Shown: positions 24,158 to 38,083 of the stretch, in pieces | How positions within the stretch are numbered: the stretch's first letter is position 1 | How the letters are laid out: each line of letters opens with the position of its first letter | Assembly (NCBI GenBank): GCA_947044405.1 | Contig: CAMRHE010000166.1 | Location: forward strand, 4,155,501-4,219,500 | Reading direction: 5' to 3' | DNA length: 64,000 nt | DNA from: Leptodactylus fallax | Taxonomy: Eukaryota; Chordata; Amphibia; Anura; Leptodactylidae | The notes under the pieces: model-generated | What the model was told of the DNA's origin: nothing | What the model saw: only the letters and a program-made list of their open reading frames with translations | Database searches by the model: none | Made by a program: the position numbers and the translations under genes

Positions 24158-25188
24158 GGAGGCTGTATCTGTAACTGTGTCAGCTTTATGTATTCATACT
24201 TTAAGAAATATGGATTTTGGGCCATGTTTTGTACCACTTGTTTCTGGGTTTTGAGACACTGGGGAGAGACTAGTGGCTGCACTTCTTGGACAGTGCACCA
24301 GTACTCATTTCTCCCATTGTGTTAAAATCTGGTTTTGCATAAGAGAGCAACTACAGAATGAATGGGTAGCATCTATGGAAGCTGCAGGGACATGCCTATA
24401 AGTGTTTTAATAAGAAAAAAAATGGAAGAAAGCTTGTCCTTGTAGCTGTGCTTACATAAACAAGCATAGAGCCCCAGAACAAGCTTCCTGCTACCTATGA
24501 GCCTTGGGAATTATTAAACTGCCTCACTTAAGCTGCCTAGGTTTTTCTGTAAAACCAGGGTTGTCACAGGAATACTATATAACTCCAAGTAACCATCATG
24601 AACCTAATTTCCTGTAGCCAGTTGTATATGGAGGACTTTATGATCCTATCACTAGATTACTTTGTGGCACTGTTATTAGGCTATTTTTTCCTGGTTGTCT
24701 ACTTTAAAGAAAGTCAGCACACAATGATTTTCTCAGGGGCCTCAGCAGATCTTGATTCAGAGTAGTAATACATTGGAACATAAATATTCATTTATTTATC
24801 CCTACCCCAGAGAGTGAAGATGCAGCAGCATCCTTCATACCAATGAACTTCTGAATGTCCCGATGTGAGTACAAGCATTCATTATACTGTGCCTGCACAG
24901 GAATGGTTTGATCTGAGTATAGTACATGTGGGTTTCAGCATGATAGCACAGCTAAGATATAGCCCATTGGTCACATCAGTCTAGAGGAACATGGTGTGCT
25001 ACACTGCTCATGAATATGCTGGACTCTATTTGTATCTCCAACGCTCTGCTAACTTTTTAGCATACGATGCATACAATAAATGTTTCTAAAAGGATTATGA
25101 AGGTATGATAGTTTTTACAAAAAGAAGTGTACTGTGGTGGCAGACAGATTTACTAAGGTGTGATATAAAATGGGTGATTGTTTTTCTG
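24158..25188. other. No gene or recognised repeat
   Basis: Nothing in this kilobase supports a feature; short open frames have no motif. Confidence 0.5.
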
Positions 25189-25421
25189 CTGGATTCACAC
25201 TAGTGCTGTCTCTCCGCTGTTTGAGTCCATCAGGGGACCCGAACAACAGAGAGGTGGACCGCTAAAACAACGGTTACACACAGAGCCCAGCGGACCCCAC
25301 TGACTATAATAGGGTCCATCGGGTGTCTGTCAGTTTTAAACTGAAAGTGGTGGAAGAAAATTCCCTCCATGCAGGACTTTTTCCTTCACTGATTTTCGAC
25401 GGACATGAGCATAGCCTTAAA
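25189..25421 (+). mobile_element. MITE, TTCACATCTGCG family (copy 1)
   Basis: It starts GGATTCACACTAGTG and ends GAGCATAGCCTTAA. It shares an ACTATAATAGGGTC..GGGTGTCTGTCA core and a GGACTTTTT..CACTGATTTT block with copies at 32114-32292 and 50412-50662. Confidence 0.7.
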
Positions 25422-27635
25422 GATTTTTACAGCCAAGATCAGTGACGAGTCACTGGACAAGCCCAGAAACCTTGGGGGCCCAAAGGTCACCCTTATCACA
25501 CTGGGGATGAATAATCTTCTTTGATCTCCTTTCTGATTTTCTTTGATGGCTGGCAGTCTGTCCAACATAAATTTATGATTCTTGCCCTCTGGTGAGCTGG
25601 AGAGAGAAGATTTATGAGACATACAGTTCCACTGCTGAAGGTGGGAGGGAATCAATTATTTCATGGAAAAAATATCAGTTGGTCAGAAACATAAAGTCAT
25701 AGAGGAATTCTGTAGGGCACAATGTAGCATAAAAGGGGGAATAATTACTATGTTGAGGGCACCAACATAAAAGGAATTATAAGACGCTTAGGTGCACAGA
25801 TATGTTGTAAACAAGTGTACTTGGTGGTATTTAGGAGTATGGGTGTTGGAAAGTAGCACATGAAGTACCTAAAGGTTTATATTATAGATCTATGTGATCT
25901 CCATTAGAAGATATATTAACTATACTACTCTTAATGGCCTTGTTTTATTACACTAAGTGAATATTTGACAAGAAAATAAAACAATTGAGAACTATGCCAA
26001 CGTGATAGTCCCGCAGCTATTATTTTTGGAGGAAACAAGATTCTGACGGTTCCTATTTATTCCAGCTGGATGCATACACACTTCCTTTCATGCCCTTGTA
26101 AATAACCTGCTCTTGAAGTGGGCGCTGCTTGAACTTCCCACAGATAAATCTGCTATATTTCCTGAGAGTTAATCAGCCACTCCTGGGTTTGTAAATCCTC
26201 AAAGTCTATTAGCACAAAACCTAGCTCAAAAGTATATTTACATGGAAGATGACAAGTAATATTTCACGCTAAGAAATACAAAATAGGCTGTCAACACAAT
26301 AGTTTGTGGCAAGGAGTTTTCTGGGAAAATGCATTGATGGCTTGTTGTCACCAGGAATTATTGATGTGTATACAACCGTTTGGGAGCTACAGGTAGTTTT
26401 ATTTAGAGGGATTGAGGAATAGGCTTCAAGATAAGTAATAGTATCTGTAACAAAATATTATACCTCTCAGTTATGCATACTAGACATTCTGTTGGGTAAC
26501 AAGAACAATGGGGCCAGTGCCCCAATATCAGTGGACTGATTGATGTGGGCTGCTTCATTCCTGAGACTGACTGAACTATATGCACTATCATTCTATTCAC
26601 TTGTCTACTGTTTTGGGATCAATAAAAGATTTTATTTCTTTGAATGTGATAGATGCCGTGAAAGGCTTTAAATAGCCAAAATACAATGTCTCATTGAAAA
26701 TAAGAGATTAACTTAGTTACCCTTATTACTAAACTATTTGACAGGATTTCCTTGTAGGTGGCAATACAAAACCCGTAACAGGGCTCTTTAACTTCCATGT
26801 GCCATATATAATATTATATAGGGTGTCTCAGGAAACCCTCTAATGCCAAGGATCAAGTGTGCCTTCTACCTTTGCATCCCTTTAGCTACATGTTTAATGG
26901 AGAACAAGACAGTGGAACATGAGATTGGTATAAATAATTGTATTCAGTGTGGTAACATACCCAGGTGTCTCTTTGGATTTGGTGGTAAACATAACATGGG
27001 ACATATATGGTGCTGTGCCAAAGATGTGAAGCTCCTAGACCACGTTGTTTAACTTATTTATTTGCAGGTGATCCCGAGCCCATAAAATAAGCCAGTAAAT
27101 GAAGTACCCACATATTCTAAAAAAAAAGATATCACCAGTAAATCTGCAATGGATGAAAGCTAAATATATTGTATGTGCACTGCAATAATTTGCATCTACA
27201 TTGAATAACCAGGCATTAGGTGACACATGATGCCAGATTCTGGTGGAGTGCAAGATTTGGTCCATTTACAGTAAAAGCTCTGAGCCGACCACCCAAATTT
27301 GCACAGAAAAATTGTCTTTTATAGAGTGGCCCTCACAAAGAAAAAAAATATACAGAATGCAGGTTAACGTGTCTAATGGAGTCAGAAAGCATGTAAGGCC
27401 CCAAAAACCAAGATAATTGTGGAAGACTCCAAAAAATCAGGTATTTTTTGCTTCTGCTTATTACACAGAACTAGCTATCACATCAGCATATTTATACAGA
27501 AAAATTCCTAGACTGAAACTAATAAAACAGCTATTTTACTGCACACAAGTCACTACAACCCACACACATAACCACAGGGGAAGGCATGTATTTCTGAGTT
27601 CCCTGGTGACCTGAACATTTCCTAGTTGAAAATAA
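25422..27635. other. No gene seen
   Basis: Unique-looking AT-rich DNA. Open frames at 26843-27052 and 27035-27265 overlap on opposite strands and lack any recognised motif. Confidence 0.5.
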
Positions 27636-27639
27636 CCCA

Positions 27640-28035
27640 TCATTCTTGGTCCCCAGCATGACTTTCCTCTTGTTCCTAATTCACAACATGGCTCCCCTAC
27701 AAATTCCTGGTCACCAGCAAAGTATCCCTTTGAATTGTGGTCCATAGCATGGTCCTTTCATTCTTAGTCTCCAGCATGGTTTCTCTTTAAATCTTGGTCT
27801 TCAGCATGGTCCCCCTCTTGGACTCCACCATGTCTACTCCTCTCCTTCCTGGTTCCCAGCATGGTATCCCTTTAAATAATGGTTCTCATCATGGTCACCT
27901 CTAATTCCTAGTCTCAAGCATGACATCCCTTTAAATTGTGGTCCTTAGCATGGTTCCCCTCTCATTCTTAGTACCCAGCATGGTATCATTTTGAATTGTG
28001 GTCCTCAGCATGCTGGTTCCTCTCTCTTTCCAGGC
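27640..28035. repeat. Degenerate minisatellite (unit ~35-40 bp)
   Basis: About ten imperfect copies of a block like TGGTC-CAGCATGG-TCCCTTT-AAT. Alternating copies differ, suggesting a higher-order period near 75-80 bp. It is non-coding. Confidence 0.8.
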
Positions 28036-28499
28036 CTCCAGCCTTTCAATCTTAGAAGCTAAGTTCAGTAACTCGGCTCAACCACTACACAGAGAACTGC
28101 TTTGAACTGAATGTTTCCTGCTCCTTTCTCCATGAGGTGCCAGTTGTCAAACCCACACCGATCTGATATTAGTGACTTATCTTTAGGTTAGGTCATCAAT
28201 ATTTTTAGCCCAAAAGCCTCTTTAAAGGATGCCCATTTTTCTGTTGGGTATATGTAAAACTCAACTCTTTTGTGGCTCAGTTACTGAGATTGTCCTGACA
28301 AAATTGGGACTGTTGTCATGTATGTTTATTATCACGTTAGTGACAGATTTCAATGACTATGACATGGACTCTCTGCATCAGTGATGCTAGCCACTTTCTT
28401 CCCTTATAACCTTTGCCAGTCTCTTGCTTGCTTGTTGCAGTCTAGTCATGCGGTACAGCACAGAGTTGGGTCCGTATTGTTCTCAAAGTGTATGCATGC

Positions 28500-28680
28500 C
28501 CAATATGAGTATACCAGTTGAGTCTGATGAAGGGGCAATTGGCTCTGAAATACGTTATTGCCTTGTTTTTTGATTGTGTTGTTTTTTTTGTTTCTTTTTA
28601 TTTTTCTATCCCATTAAATGGACTTCTGGATATTTGTCTTCAATTGACCCTATGGTCTTAAGAAATAAAGCAGTGCCTAG
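28500..28680 (+). mobile_element. Penelope-like 3' end relic
   Basis: CTGATGAAGGGGCAATTGGC..GAAATACG is followed by a T-rich tail and CATTAAATGGACTTCTGG, the typical order of hammerhead-like motif, T-rich stretch and terminal block in Penelope-like 3' ends. No coding portion is attached. Confidence 0.5.
28524..28550 (+). ncRNA. Candidate hammerhead ribozyme core
   Basis: Both invariant boxes are intact: CTGATGA at 28524-28530 and GAAA at 28547-28550. The 16 bases between can fold as stem II (AGGG with CTCT, one G-U pair, AATT-containing loop). Stems I and III cannot be confirmed by eye and stem III would be short, as in the minimal hammerheads known from Penelope-like elements. Activity is unproven. 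Confidence 0.4.
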
Positions 28681-29116
28681 AGGGAGTGCATGAAAATTGG
28701 GTCCAAGTTTTTCGTGTGAAATCTCACATTGTCATGCCCAATATGTGGTGTTTTCAAAGGCGTTCCCACTGAAAAAATTGCTCAAAAAAGTAGTCTTTGG
28801 AGTGGTCTGCTTATAGAAAGACAGATTCCATAGAATACAATGGGAAATAAATCTGTCACTGAATAAAATTGGTCTTTAAGTGGGGGTCTTCTCAAAAGAG
28901 TGGTCTTCTGGAGAGGTTTCACTGTATTTCTCCTCCCTCCATAATCTTCTTCTCACTTATATTCACCACAAGCTCCTGGGAGATGGCATTGACTGTTTGA
29001 TGAATAGGACACTATGAAGTATCACATAGGCTGTGCTCTATGGAAACTATGTGTAAACAATGGGAGGAATAATTTCAAATAAAAGGCAAACAACACAGCA
29101 TTGCTAAAGCAATGTA

Positions 29117-29912
<796 letters not shown>

Positions 29913-29934
29913 TTCCCTCACAGCGCAGCTAGAC

Positions 29935-30115
29935 AGTCAGGAATGCCCTTCTGACAGTGAACGGTGAAATTTAGACCCCCGATATCTCCAACCCCGGGGC
30001 ATATAACGGGAAAGCCGGCAGTGTGCTGAATTCAGCGCGCTGTCGGCTTTCTAGCGGTATGTAAAACCACATATATATGAGGATGTGAAAGGTCCTCTTT
30101 AGATAATTTGCCCCT
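29935..30115. mobile_element. MITE fragment with a 42-bp near-palindrome
   Basis: It contains GAAAGCCGGCAGTGTGCTGA and its mirrored half at 30010-30051 (18 of 21 pairs match) and ends AGGATGTGAAAGGTCCTCTTTA, a MITE-like terminus. The left edge is unclear because it abuts the truncated Tc1. Confidence 0.5.
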
Positions 30116-30481
30116 TATTAATAATGCCCCAGGTGTTTCATAATTAAAAAGAAAAAAAAAAAATTGGGGGTTCCAATACCCGGGACCTCCAGGATCAGCT
30201 GTTTGAATGAACCGTGGTACCTGTGTAAGCGCCGTGACCCCTTCTCTGTTTATATAGTGTCATTCTTTTTATAGCGGCCATGTAATGTAACTACAGCCTC
30301 ATCCTATACACGTCTATGTGACAAGGCTGGAATTACATCACACAGTCACTATAAACAGACAGCGTGTGATATAAACAGGCGCCGGGGACCTTCATACAGC
30401 TGATCAGTGGGGAGTCACTTATCTCTTATTGATGTTTTATTCTGAGGATAGATCATCAATAAAAATGAGCTGGAAAACGCC

Positions 30482-30822
30482 TTAAGGCTAAGGCCCCATG
30501 TGGCGTACTGGAGCAAAAAAGAGCTGCGGGAAAAACAGCGGCAGCGACACATCGTGGTTCTTCCAGCAGCACTTTGCACAGAAAGTTCACAGAGGTTTCC
30601 GCTGCAGACTTTCTGCGGTTTTGGAAATTGCAGCATGTCAATTATACCTATGGAAACGCTGGCGGTTTCCATTTAGGTGTATTGAAAACAGAAAGTCCAC
30701 AGGGGAAACCTCTGCGGACCTTCTGTGAAAAGCGCTGCGGGAAAAACCACAACGTTACCGCCATGGTTTTTCCTGCAGCGCTTTTTCTTACTGCAGCCTG
30801 CTACGTGGGGCCTTAGTCTTAA
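30482..30822. mobile_element. MITE, GGCCCCACAT palindromic family (copy 2, complete)
   Basis: The left end TTAAGGCTAAGGCCCCATGT is mirrored by ACGTGGGGCCTTAGTCTTAA. The internal arms are also inverted copies of each other, so nearly the whole 340 bp can fold as a hairpin. Overlapping open frames on both strands are a by-product. Confidence 0.8.
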
Positions 30823-30889
30823 TAAGGTGCAAGTGCAACTTTAATTAAATTAATTGACCCTCATATTATGCCCAATTCTCTCTGACATA

Positions 30890-31130
30890 AATACTGCACC
30901 TCTAATGACCCCTTATATTAGTGACCACCCCCTTATGTTCATAATGCCTCCTAATATAAATGATGCCCCCTAATGGCCCCTTATATAAATAACCTCCCTC
31001 CTTGTATTCATAATACCCCCTAATAACCCTTATATAAATGACCCCCCCATCGTTATAATGCCCCCTAATGAATCCTCCCTTTATAGTTAGATTTCCCCCC
31101 TCCTAACCACCCCTTATTCTATTAATATAC
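30890..31130. repeat. Degenerate minisatellite (CCCCCTAAT..TTATATAAAT units)
   Basis: Imperfect repeats of a ~30-bp block such as AATGCCCCCTAATGACCCCT-TATATAAA. It is the kind of C-rich array seen inside the MITE at 50947-51857. Confidence 0.7.
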
Positions 31131-31149
31131 TCACAAAAAAAAAAATCAC

Positions 31150-31510
31150 TCACCTACCTGCGATGCTGATGAACGGAGCCGCCGGCGCTTCCTCCCTGTC
31201 CACGCGCATGACGTTTGTGTCTGAGCGCGGGCGGCGCGATATTGTGACGTCATCGCGCCGCCTGTGCTTAGAAGAAGACATCGTTCTGTGGTCTCGGGGT
31301 CTTGTAAACCGCAGGCCTGAAGTGGCTTGCGGTTTACAAGACAGTTAAGCACCAGGAAGCATTGTACTAGATCGGTGTCTGCAGACACCGATCTAGTTAG
31401 AAATAAAGCATGTATTAATGGCGGCCCCGGGGTGGGCCCCAAAAAGTCAGTGGGCCCAGGGCGGCTGCCCCCTCTGCCCCCCCCCGCTAGCTACGCCTCT
31501 GACACCAAGT
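31150..31510. mobile_element. GC-rich MITE remnant with two strong palindromes
   Basis: It holds an inverted pair GTCTTGTAAACCGCAGGCC / GGCTTGCGGTTTACAAGAC (31299-31342, one mismatch) and a perfect 32-bp palindrome at 31366-31397. The terminal G/C-rich block (GGCCCCGGGGTGGGCCCC) is a repeat edge. Open frames on both strands (31146-31614) are not credible genes. Confidence 0.6.
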
Positions 31511-32113
31511 TAAACCTGCCACATACACCAAAAGTTAACTTTTTAACACAAGAAAACTTTTGTCTTGCTTCACCACCTCATACCTCCCAAGTCCCCTACC
31601 TATGGTGGTGCTGAACAGATGTGCCATTTGGTATTAATTTATTAATTCTAAGTTACTTCTAAACCCATACTCATCTGTCCCTGGTGCTCCCGTGCCTCTC
31701 AGCATGGTCCGGTCCTGCTGCTCTGATGTTTTCTTTCAGTAACCACGTAATCAGCGGCCTCAGTGAAGGACATGGGACATCACAACCTGTGATGTCCTTG
31801 GGTCCTTTCCTGATTGGCCTCAGTGGTCACGTGACTACCAATCAGTGGCCTAAGGAAAAGGACCCGATACGTCACAGCCGGCGAGGACTTCCGGTGCAAG
31901 CAAACATTGGAGCAGCAAGACCAGACTGTGCTGGGAGGCACCAGAGCACGGGGACAGGTGAGTATGTTTGTTTTTTTTTGTTTTTTTAATCTTCCCCGGC
32001 CTAATTAAAAAAAATATATATATATATCCTGGACAACCTATTTAAATGGATTAATTAATATAGGAGAAGACTGATAATACCCCCTTTGTCTCCCATACTT
32101 CTCTTCAGGTCTA
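31511..32113. repeat. Repeat-derived GC-rich segment with inverted repeats
   Basis: AATCAGCGGCCTCAGTG, TGATTGGCCTCAGTGGTCAC and ACCAATCAGTGGCCTAAGG recur in both orientations within 31748-31860, and the block ends in a T-rich tail (31965-31990). A related GC-rich block with the same GGTGAGTATG-T-rich ending lies near 55630-55670. Confidence 0.45.
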
Positions 32114-32292
32114 ATGTTAAGTTCACACTAGCGTCACATAACCGTTGCTCTGGTCTATCGGACTATAATGAGGTCTGTCGGATGTCTGTCATTTTTAAAC
32201 TTTGTTCAGGACTTTTTCTTCCACCGATTTTTAGGTGGACACTGCGATGAAGTCTCCAACGGAGACACTGGCGCAGATGTGAATAGCCTTAG
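32114..32292 (+). mobile_element. MITE, TTCACATCTGCG family (copy 2)
   Basis: It runs from TAAGTTCACACTAGCGTC to GGCGCAGATGTGAATAGCCTTA, giving imperfect inverted ends GTTCACAC..GCG / CGCAGATGTGAA. The core matches the copies at 25189 and 50412. Confidence 0.75.
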
Positions 32293-34985
32293 TTCTTAGA
32301 ACTGAAGAGAACCCAGGGATAAGGAGGATAAGTATTAGTTTGGAGTTAATCAGAAGCAAACCTGCTAGCACAGAAAGGTAAAACAACATGGCAAGGCAGC
32401 AGTGTTGGAGGACCAAGTGAGGGAGGACCAAGTTTAAAAACAGCCCAGGGCCTATGGTCTACTTAATCCGCCACTTAATAGTTATATAAAATGTAGTTAT
32501 GCAATAAACAGTTTTAAAATGATGAAGACATTCCAATATTTGTTACTTGAGAAATTCTTAGAATAGCTAAAGGCATCCAAGTATAATACTTCTAAAAGTG
32601 TGAAAACTGGAGGAAATAACCATGAAAACTCATGATACCAACAACAAATATAGTAGGAGTGGTTGAATTAGAAGAACTGCATATGATTAGTAATCCTACC
32701 ATGCTCCTTCTCTATAGCTGGGGTTACTAGAAGGAATGATTTAATAGAACATGAAACATTTGGCAACTAACAGTAGTAGTAAAAGTAGCACCCCCCCCTC
32801 CACCGTTATTTTTAGACATTTGTTCTTGTGATTTTAGTATATACTAAATATATTTACTGTATATGAAACTTTTATATGCACTTTTTAATACCTAAATACC
32901 ACTATAAAAAGCCTATATAATACTTCAATGCAGTAGCCTAATAATACTACCATATGTATTTCTGGCACAAATGTCCAAATATTATTAAAGAGGACGTTTC
33001 ACCACCTCCACTGACCAACTCTTTACACTCTGTATTAGGCTCTGCTCTACTTATTTTGGTACCCTAATTTCTAGTAATTTCAGCAACCAATATGCTACTT
33101 GAGGTTTGTACTGTCAAGTAGGCGGTCCCAGACTTTCTACTCCAGTCCAGGTCCACCCACCTGAAGTAGATAGCCTAATTAAAATATTTGCTACTGAAAG
33201 GAACAGCACCGATTGCTCAGGAATGGTGGGCGCTAGAAAAAAAAAATTCCAACTGTGCCAGAATAGTGGTGCAGAATCTATAGATGGATGCAAAGAGTTG
33301 GAGATGGTAAAGGTGCAAAAGATCTTCTCTAAACAATGCCTAAATATTGAAGAAGCTAATGACAAAGTCCTTGATATGCTCCACTTTCAAAATAAAGCTG
33401 ATGTGCTCCACTTTCAGGTTGCTTCCCAGGGCTTCAATGTTGAGACTAGTACAGATAATGTCCCACATTGGTGGTGCGTTACTGCAGTACACGGGGCTAT
33501 TGACGCTCTATAATATAGAATCACTGGACTGTTTTTCCTTCTGTGCATCCTCTGTACACATTATTTTGCCCTGATCATGAGGATTCAGCGAAATACAAAA
33601 CTGATCTGTCACTGAATTCTACAGATTTTACCAAACAACCGTTTTCAGGATTTTTTTTCCCATTTTTGGTCACATTAGATATACTGTACATACTCCAAAT
33701 CTACTGTAACAGCAATCGGTTATCATTGATAGAAACCACTATATGGTGGCCTGCTCATCCTCAACTCTGCATTTTCATTTTCTGGCATACCATGAAATAA
33801 TAAAAGGATTCCTGACTCTCAAGAGGACACATTATTCCTGTGCATTGCTACTAAATTCCTTCTCATACATGGATGGATTGGTGCCTAAGTTGGACAAGTA
33901 CCAGAAATGTCATTAACATGGCGATTATCAGATAAAGGAATACAGGATGGAGGGTTACATGTCTGTATACATGCTGAGTGCGTTCACACCATGTTCCACA
34001 ATCACAATCTCACAATCACATGCACAGAATGATGACATAGAAAATAAATTAGTAAACACAGCTAACCACTAGATTTGTGATGTGTCCTAGCTTACTAGAA
34101 TCCAATAAGTCTCTGTTCAGATGTTGTTTTTTCCATTAGTTGAACTCTCTTTCAGCATATGTCAGGTCCATTTTAGTTTCTAGACATGCTCTGCATATAT
34201 GGCGAGTCTGAACAGAACCTAATTATAGACGATTAGTCCTGGTGACTTGGAAGCCTAATGTTATTTTCACTTTCAATTAACCTATGGTATCCCCTAATAA
34301 TGAGTCTTCTTGTGCATTGTATAGATTTATTTTTTTTTTAATTTGCATGTTATTCTAATCCTTACCACATATGCTCAATATCATGATCTGTTCAATACAT
34401 AAACATAGAGCTTGGAGCACACCGGGCCTGACACATGCTTGCATGTTACTGCCATAAATTTGAGCTGTAATATACCACCATTTACAATCACCAGAAGTCC
34501 TATATATAAATATTTTATTACTGCTATAAAAAGCTCCAGATATTTGTATAAAACACAATTCTGAGCGCCACATTCGAAGAAAATATTAACCATGAAGAAA
34601 TATGCAGACATCTCCGAAACATATTATGGAGTCAGTGAAATCTGCTTAGTATAAGCAATGTGGTTTGGTCAGGCAGCTAATGTGCATGCAAGGAGCTCCT
34701 TACATTTCACACTCTGATAGTCTTGACAGACATACGGAGCCCTTGAAATGAGTTGAAATGAGTTTAAAATATTTGCAGTCTTGTTCAGTGTCTCTCTGTG
34801 CTCTATTTATTTCTTTATAACTATCCAGGCCATTCATGTGATAAGTACGACAACCATTTTAGTAATGGAGCGTAAATTTACTTTTATTGATTGATGTCAC
34901 ATTTCGATTAACATATACCTTTTCCTGATTTTTTTTGGTCTAACCTGGCCTGAAAAGAGTTGGGATTTGAACAATCCCCTGGTGA
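32293..34985. other. No gene seen
   Basis: A MITE-type terminus (GACGTTTCACCACCTCC near 32992) is the only repeat signal. The 135-codon plus frame at 33106-33513 has no recognised domain and no upstream promoter-like or splice context; it is not called. Confidence 0.5.
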
Positions 34986-35574
34986 TATACTACTGTGTTT
35001 CTCCGGAAATAAGACAGGGTCTTATATTATTTTTTTTCTCCGAAAAAAGGGCTAGGGCTTATTTTAGGGGTAGGTCTTATTTTTTTGACACCGAAGCGAA
35101 TCAGAATCTTTTCTGACTAGCTCCACACGAATCTTGTAAAATGGTTAGGGTTAGTAACCTATCTTATATTCGAAATTGATGGCGCAGGGTCAGTAGGTCT
35201 TAAACAAACTGGCACTCTCTATCTCCTCTCCTTTACGCGCTCCTATACGCTAAGGAGGATGTGCTGTAGTGGAGTGGCTGCATCTGGGGGGGTGAGCAGG
35301 GGTGGCACCTGACACTAGATCACGTAGGTAGCCAAGCCCACAGCATGGTAGCAGCCAGGAGGCGGGACTCAGAAGGCGGCACTCGGAAGGCAAGGTGAGC
35401 GGACTTTGCCCTGCTGTGGCGGGGAGGTAGCGAGGCACTTGTCCAGGATGGTTGAGAGCTATGGCAGGCCTATTCTACATTACGTCAGTGACGTCACGTA
35501 ACATAACCTAGCGCTGAAGGCGCTGACTGGAGTATTATTTATTATTTTTGGAGTAGGGCTTATACACATGTGGA

Positions 35575-37120
<1,546 letters not shown>

Positions 37121-37240
37121 TATGTCAAGTCTATTCCATAAACCCTGCAAAATCAAGCTAGGACTTATTTTTGGAGAAACAGGGTAGTATATAGAAATAT
37201 CTCTCTATATTCCAGTACATTGTATGTTAAATATAAAATT

Positions 37241-37260
37241 ATATATATATATATATATAT
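37241..37260. repeat. (TA)n tract at LTR element boundary
   Basis: Ten TA units directly abut the 3' end of the LTR element. AT dinucleotides also follow its 5' end (43111-43120). Confidence 0.9.
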
Positions 37261-37708
37261 TGTGATAATTTGGGGGGATTAATCTCAATGGCGGCAGACT
37301 CCTGGACCCGACAGTGGTGTTTGTGGTACTGGGCGCCAGAGAAGCAGCGTTCAGACTGTGCCAATTCAAAGCAAAATGGCTTTTATTCAGCTTAGGAAAC
37401 TGTAACATAAAAAAAAAAAAAAACGCCCTGGGCCACAAATAGGCCCCCCCTTCCTTTTTCCCCCTTTTTTTTTTTCTCTGGGGCAACAAGCAGCCTGGCC
37501 CGCTCAGCCAGTCCTCTCAGGACCCCAGCCCTCTGGGAACAGACCGCCTTGTCTGTCTCCAACTGGGTCCCCATCTCCCTGCTTCCTGCAGGTTTTCACA
37601 GCCCTCTCTCCAGCTGCAGACACTCCGTCTGGAGTTGGTGTGGCTGAGGGCCTTTTCAGGCCTGACCCTGGGTTGCTCAATAGTGCCCTCTGGGTTCACA
37701 CACTCACA
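37261..37708 (-). repeat. 3' LTR (family A)
   Basis: The minus strand starts TGTGAGTGTGTGAACC at 37708 and ends AATTATCACA at 37261. It matches the solo LTR at 12534-13015 at both ends, including GAGGGCRCT, the CAGGCC..GAAAAGGC block and the TGAATAAA polyadenylation region (complement at 37382-37388). A poly-A/poly-T and C-rich stretch (about 37408-37480) breaks the similarity and may be an insertion or an assembly error. Confidence 0.85.
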
Positions 37709-37722
37709 TACCCTCCCCCTTA
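37709..37722 (-). other. Polypurine tract
   Basis: The minus strand reads TAAGGGGGAGGG followed by TA and then the LTR. A purine run at this exact place primes plus-strand DNA synthesis in LTR elements. It confirms the orientation and identity of 37261-37708 as the 3' LTR. Confidence 0.8.
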
Positions 37723-37879
37723 GCTCACCACCCATGGGGTGAGCTACAATGGGACGAGACATACTATGTCGTAGTCCCTCTTCAACCATGTATGCCTGTC
37801 CTGTGATTGTCCACATGTCCCAATCTGGCGGTGTCATTTTCCAAATTCTGGCTACTCGACATTTCCGGTTTCTCCATCC

Positions 37880-37999
37880 TTCAAATGCTACACCCAGATA
37901 CTGGCCATTCTTTACAAAAGCAAGTTTTTCTTCATCACCTTCAAAATTCGCCATACAGGAGATCACATCATTTTCATCATGTTTCTCGACATAATCTTC
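37880..37999 (-). pseudogene. hnRNP U-type SPRY domain fragment (captured, in frame)
   Basis: The translation [20 protein letters not shown], followed by [20 protein letters not shown], corresponds closely to the middle of the SPRY domain of vertebrate hnRNP U (EDY-EK-DENDVI-C-ANFE-DE-L--KNGQ-LGVAF pattern). hnRNP U is a nuclear RNA- and scaffold-binding protein. Only about 40 of the roughly 180 SPRY residues are present, without the SAP or ATPase-like domains. The segment lies near the end of a long frame that then runs into the LTR. It could belong to an hnRNP U-like paralogue. The identification is from recall of the family pattern, not alignment. Confidence 0.7.
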
Positions 38000-38083
38000 A
38001 GCCACCCCATTGCATGCAAATGACGACTGCTCAGTCTCTGCACTAGAACCTCTACCACGGTTACTTCCACTAGTTAGGGACAT

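Noticed and set aside
27640..28035. Possible CRISPR-like array
   Set aside because: Repeats are degenerate, there are no unique spacers of constant length, and the DNA is eukaryotic; it is a minisatellite.
30415..30816. Four overlapping open frames on both strands
   Set aside because: They arise from the arms of a palindromic MITE.
33106..33513. 135-codon open frame
   Set aside because: No recognisable domain, no repeat homology, no splice or promoter signals; length is within chance for this amount of sequence.
37517..37708. C-terminal extension of the SPRY-bearing frame as a real protein end
   Set aside because: These codons are the LTR read through on the minus strand, not captured host sequence.
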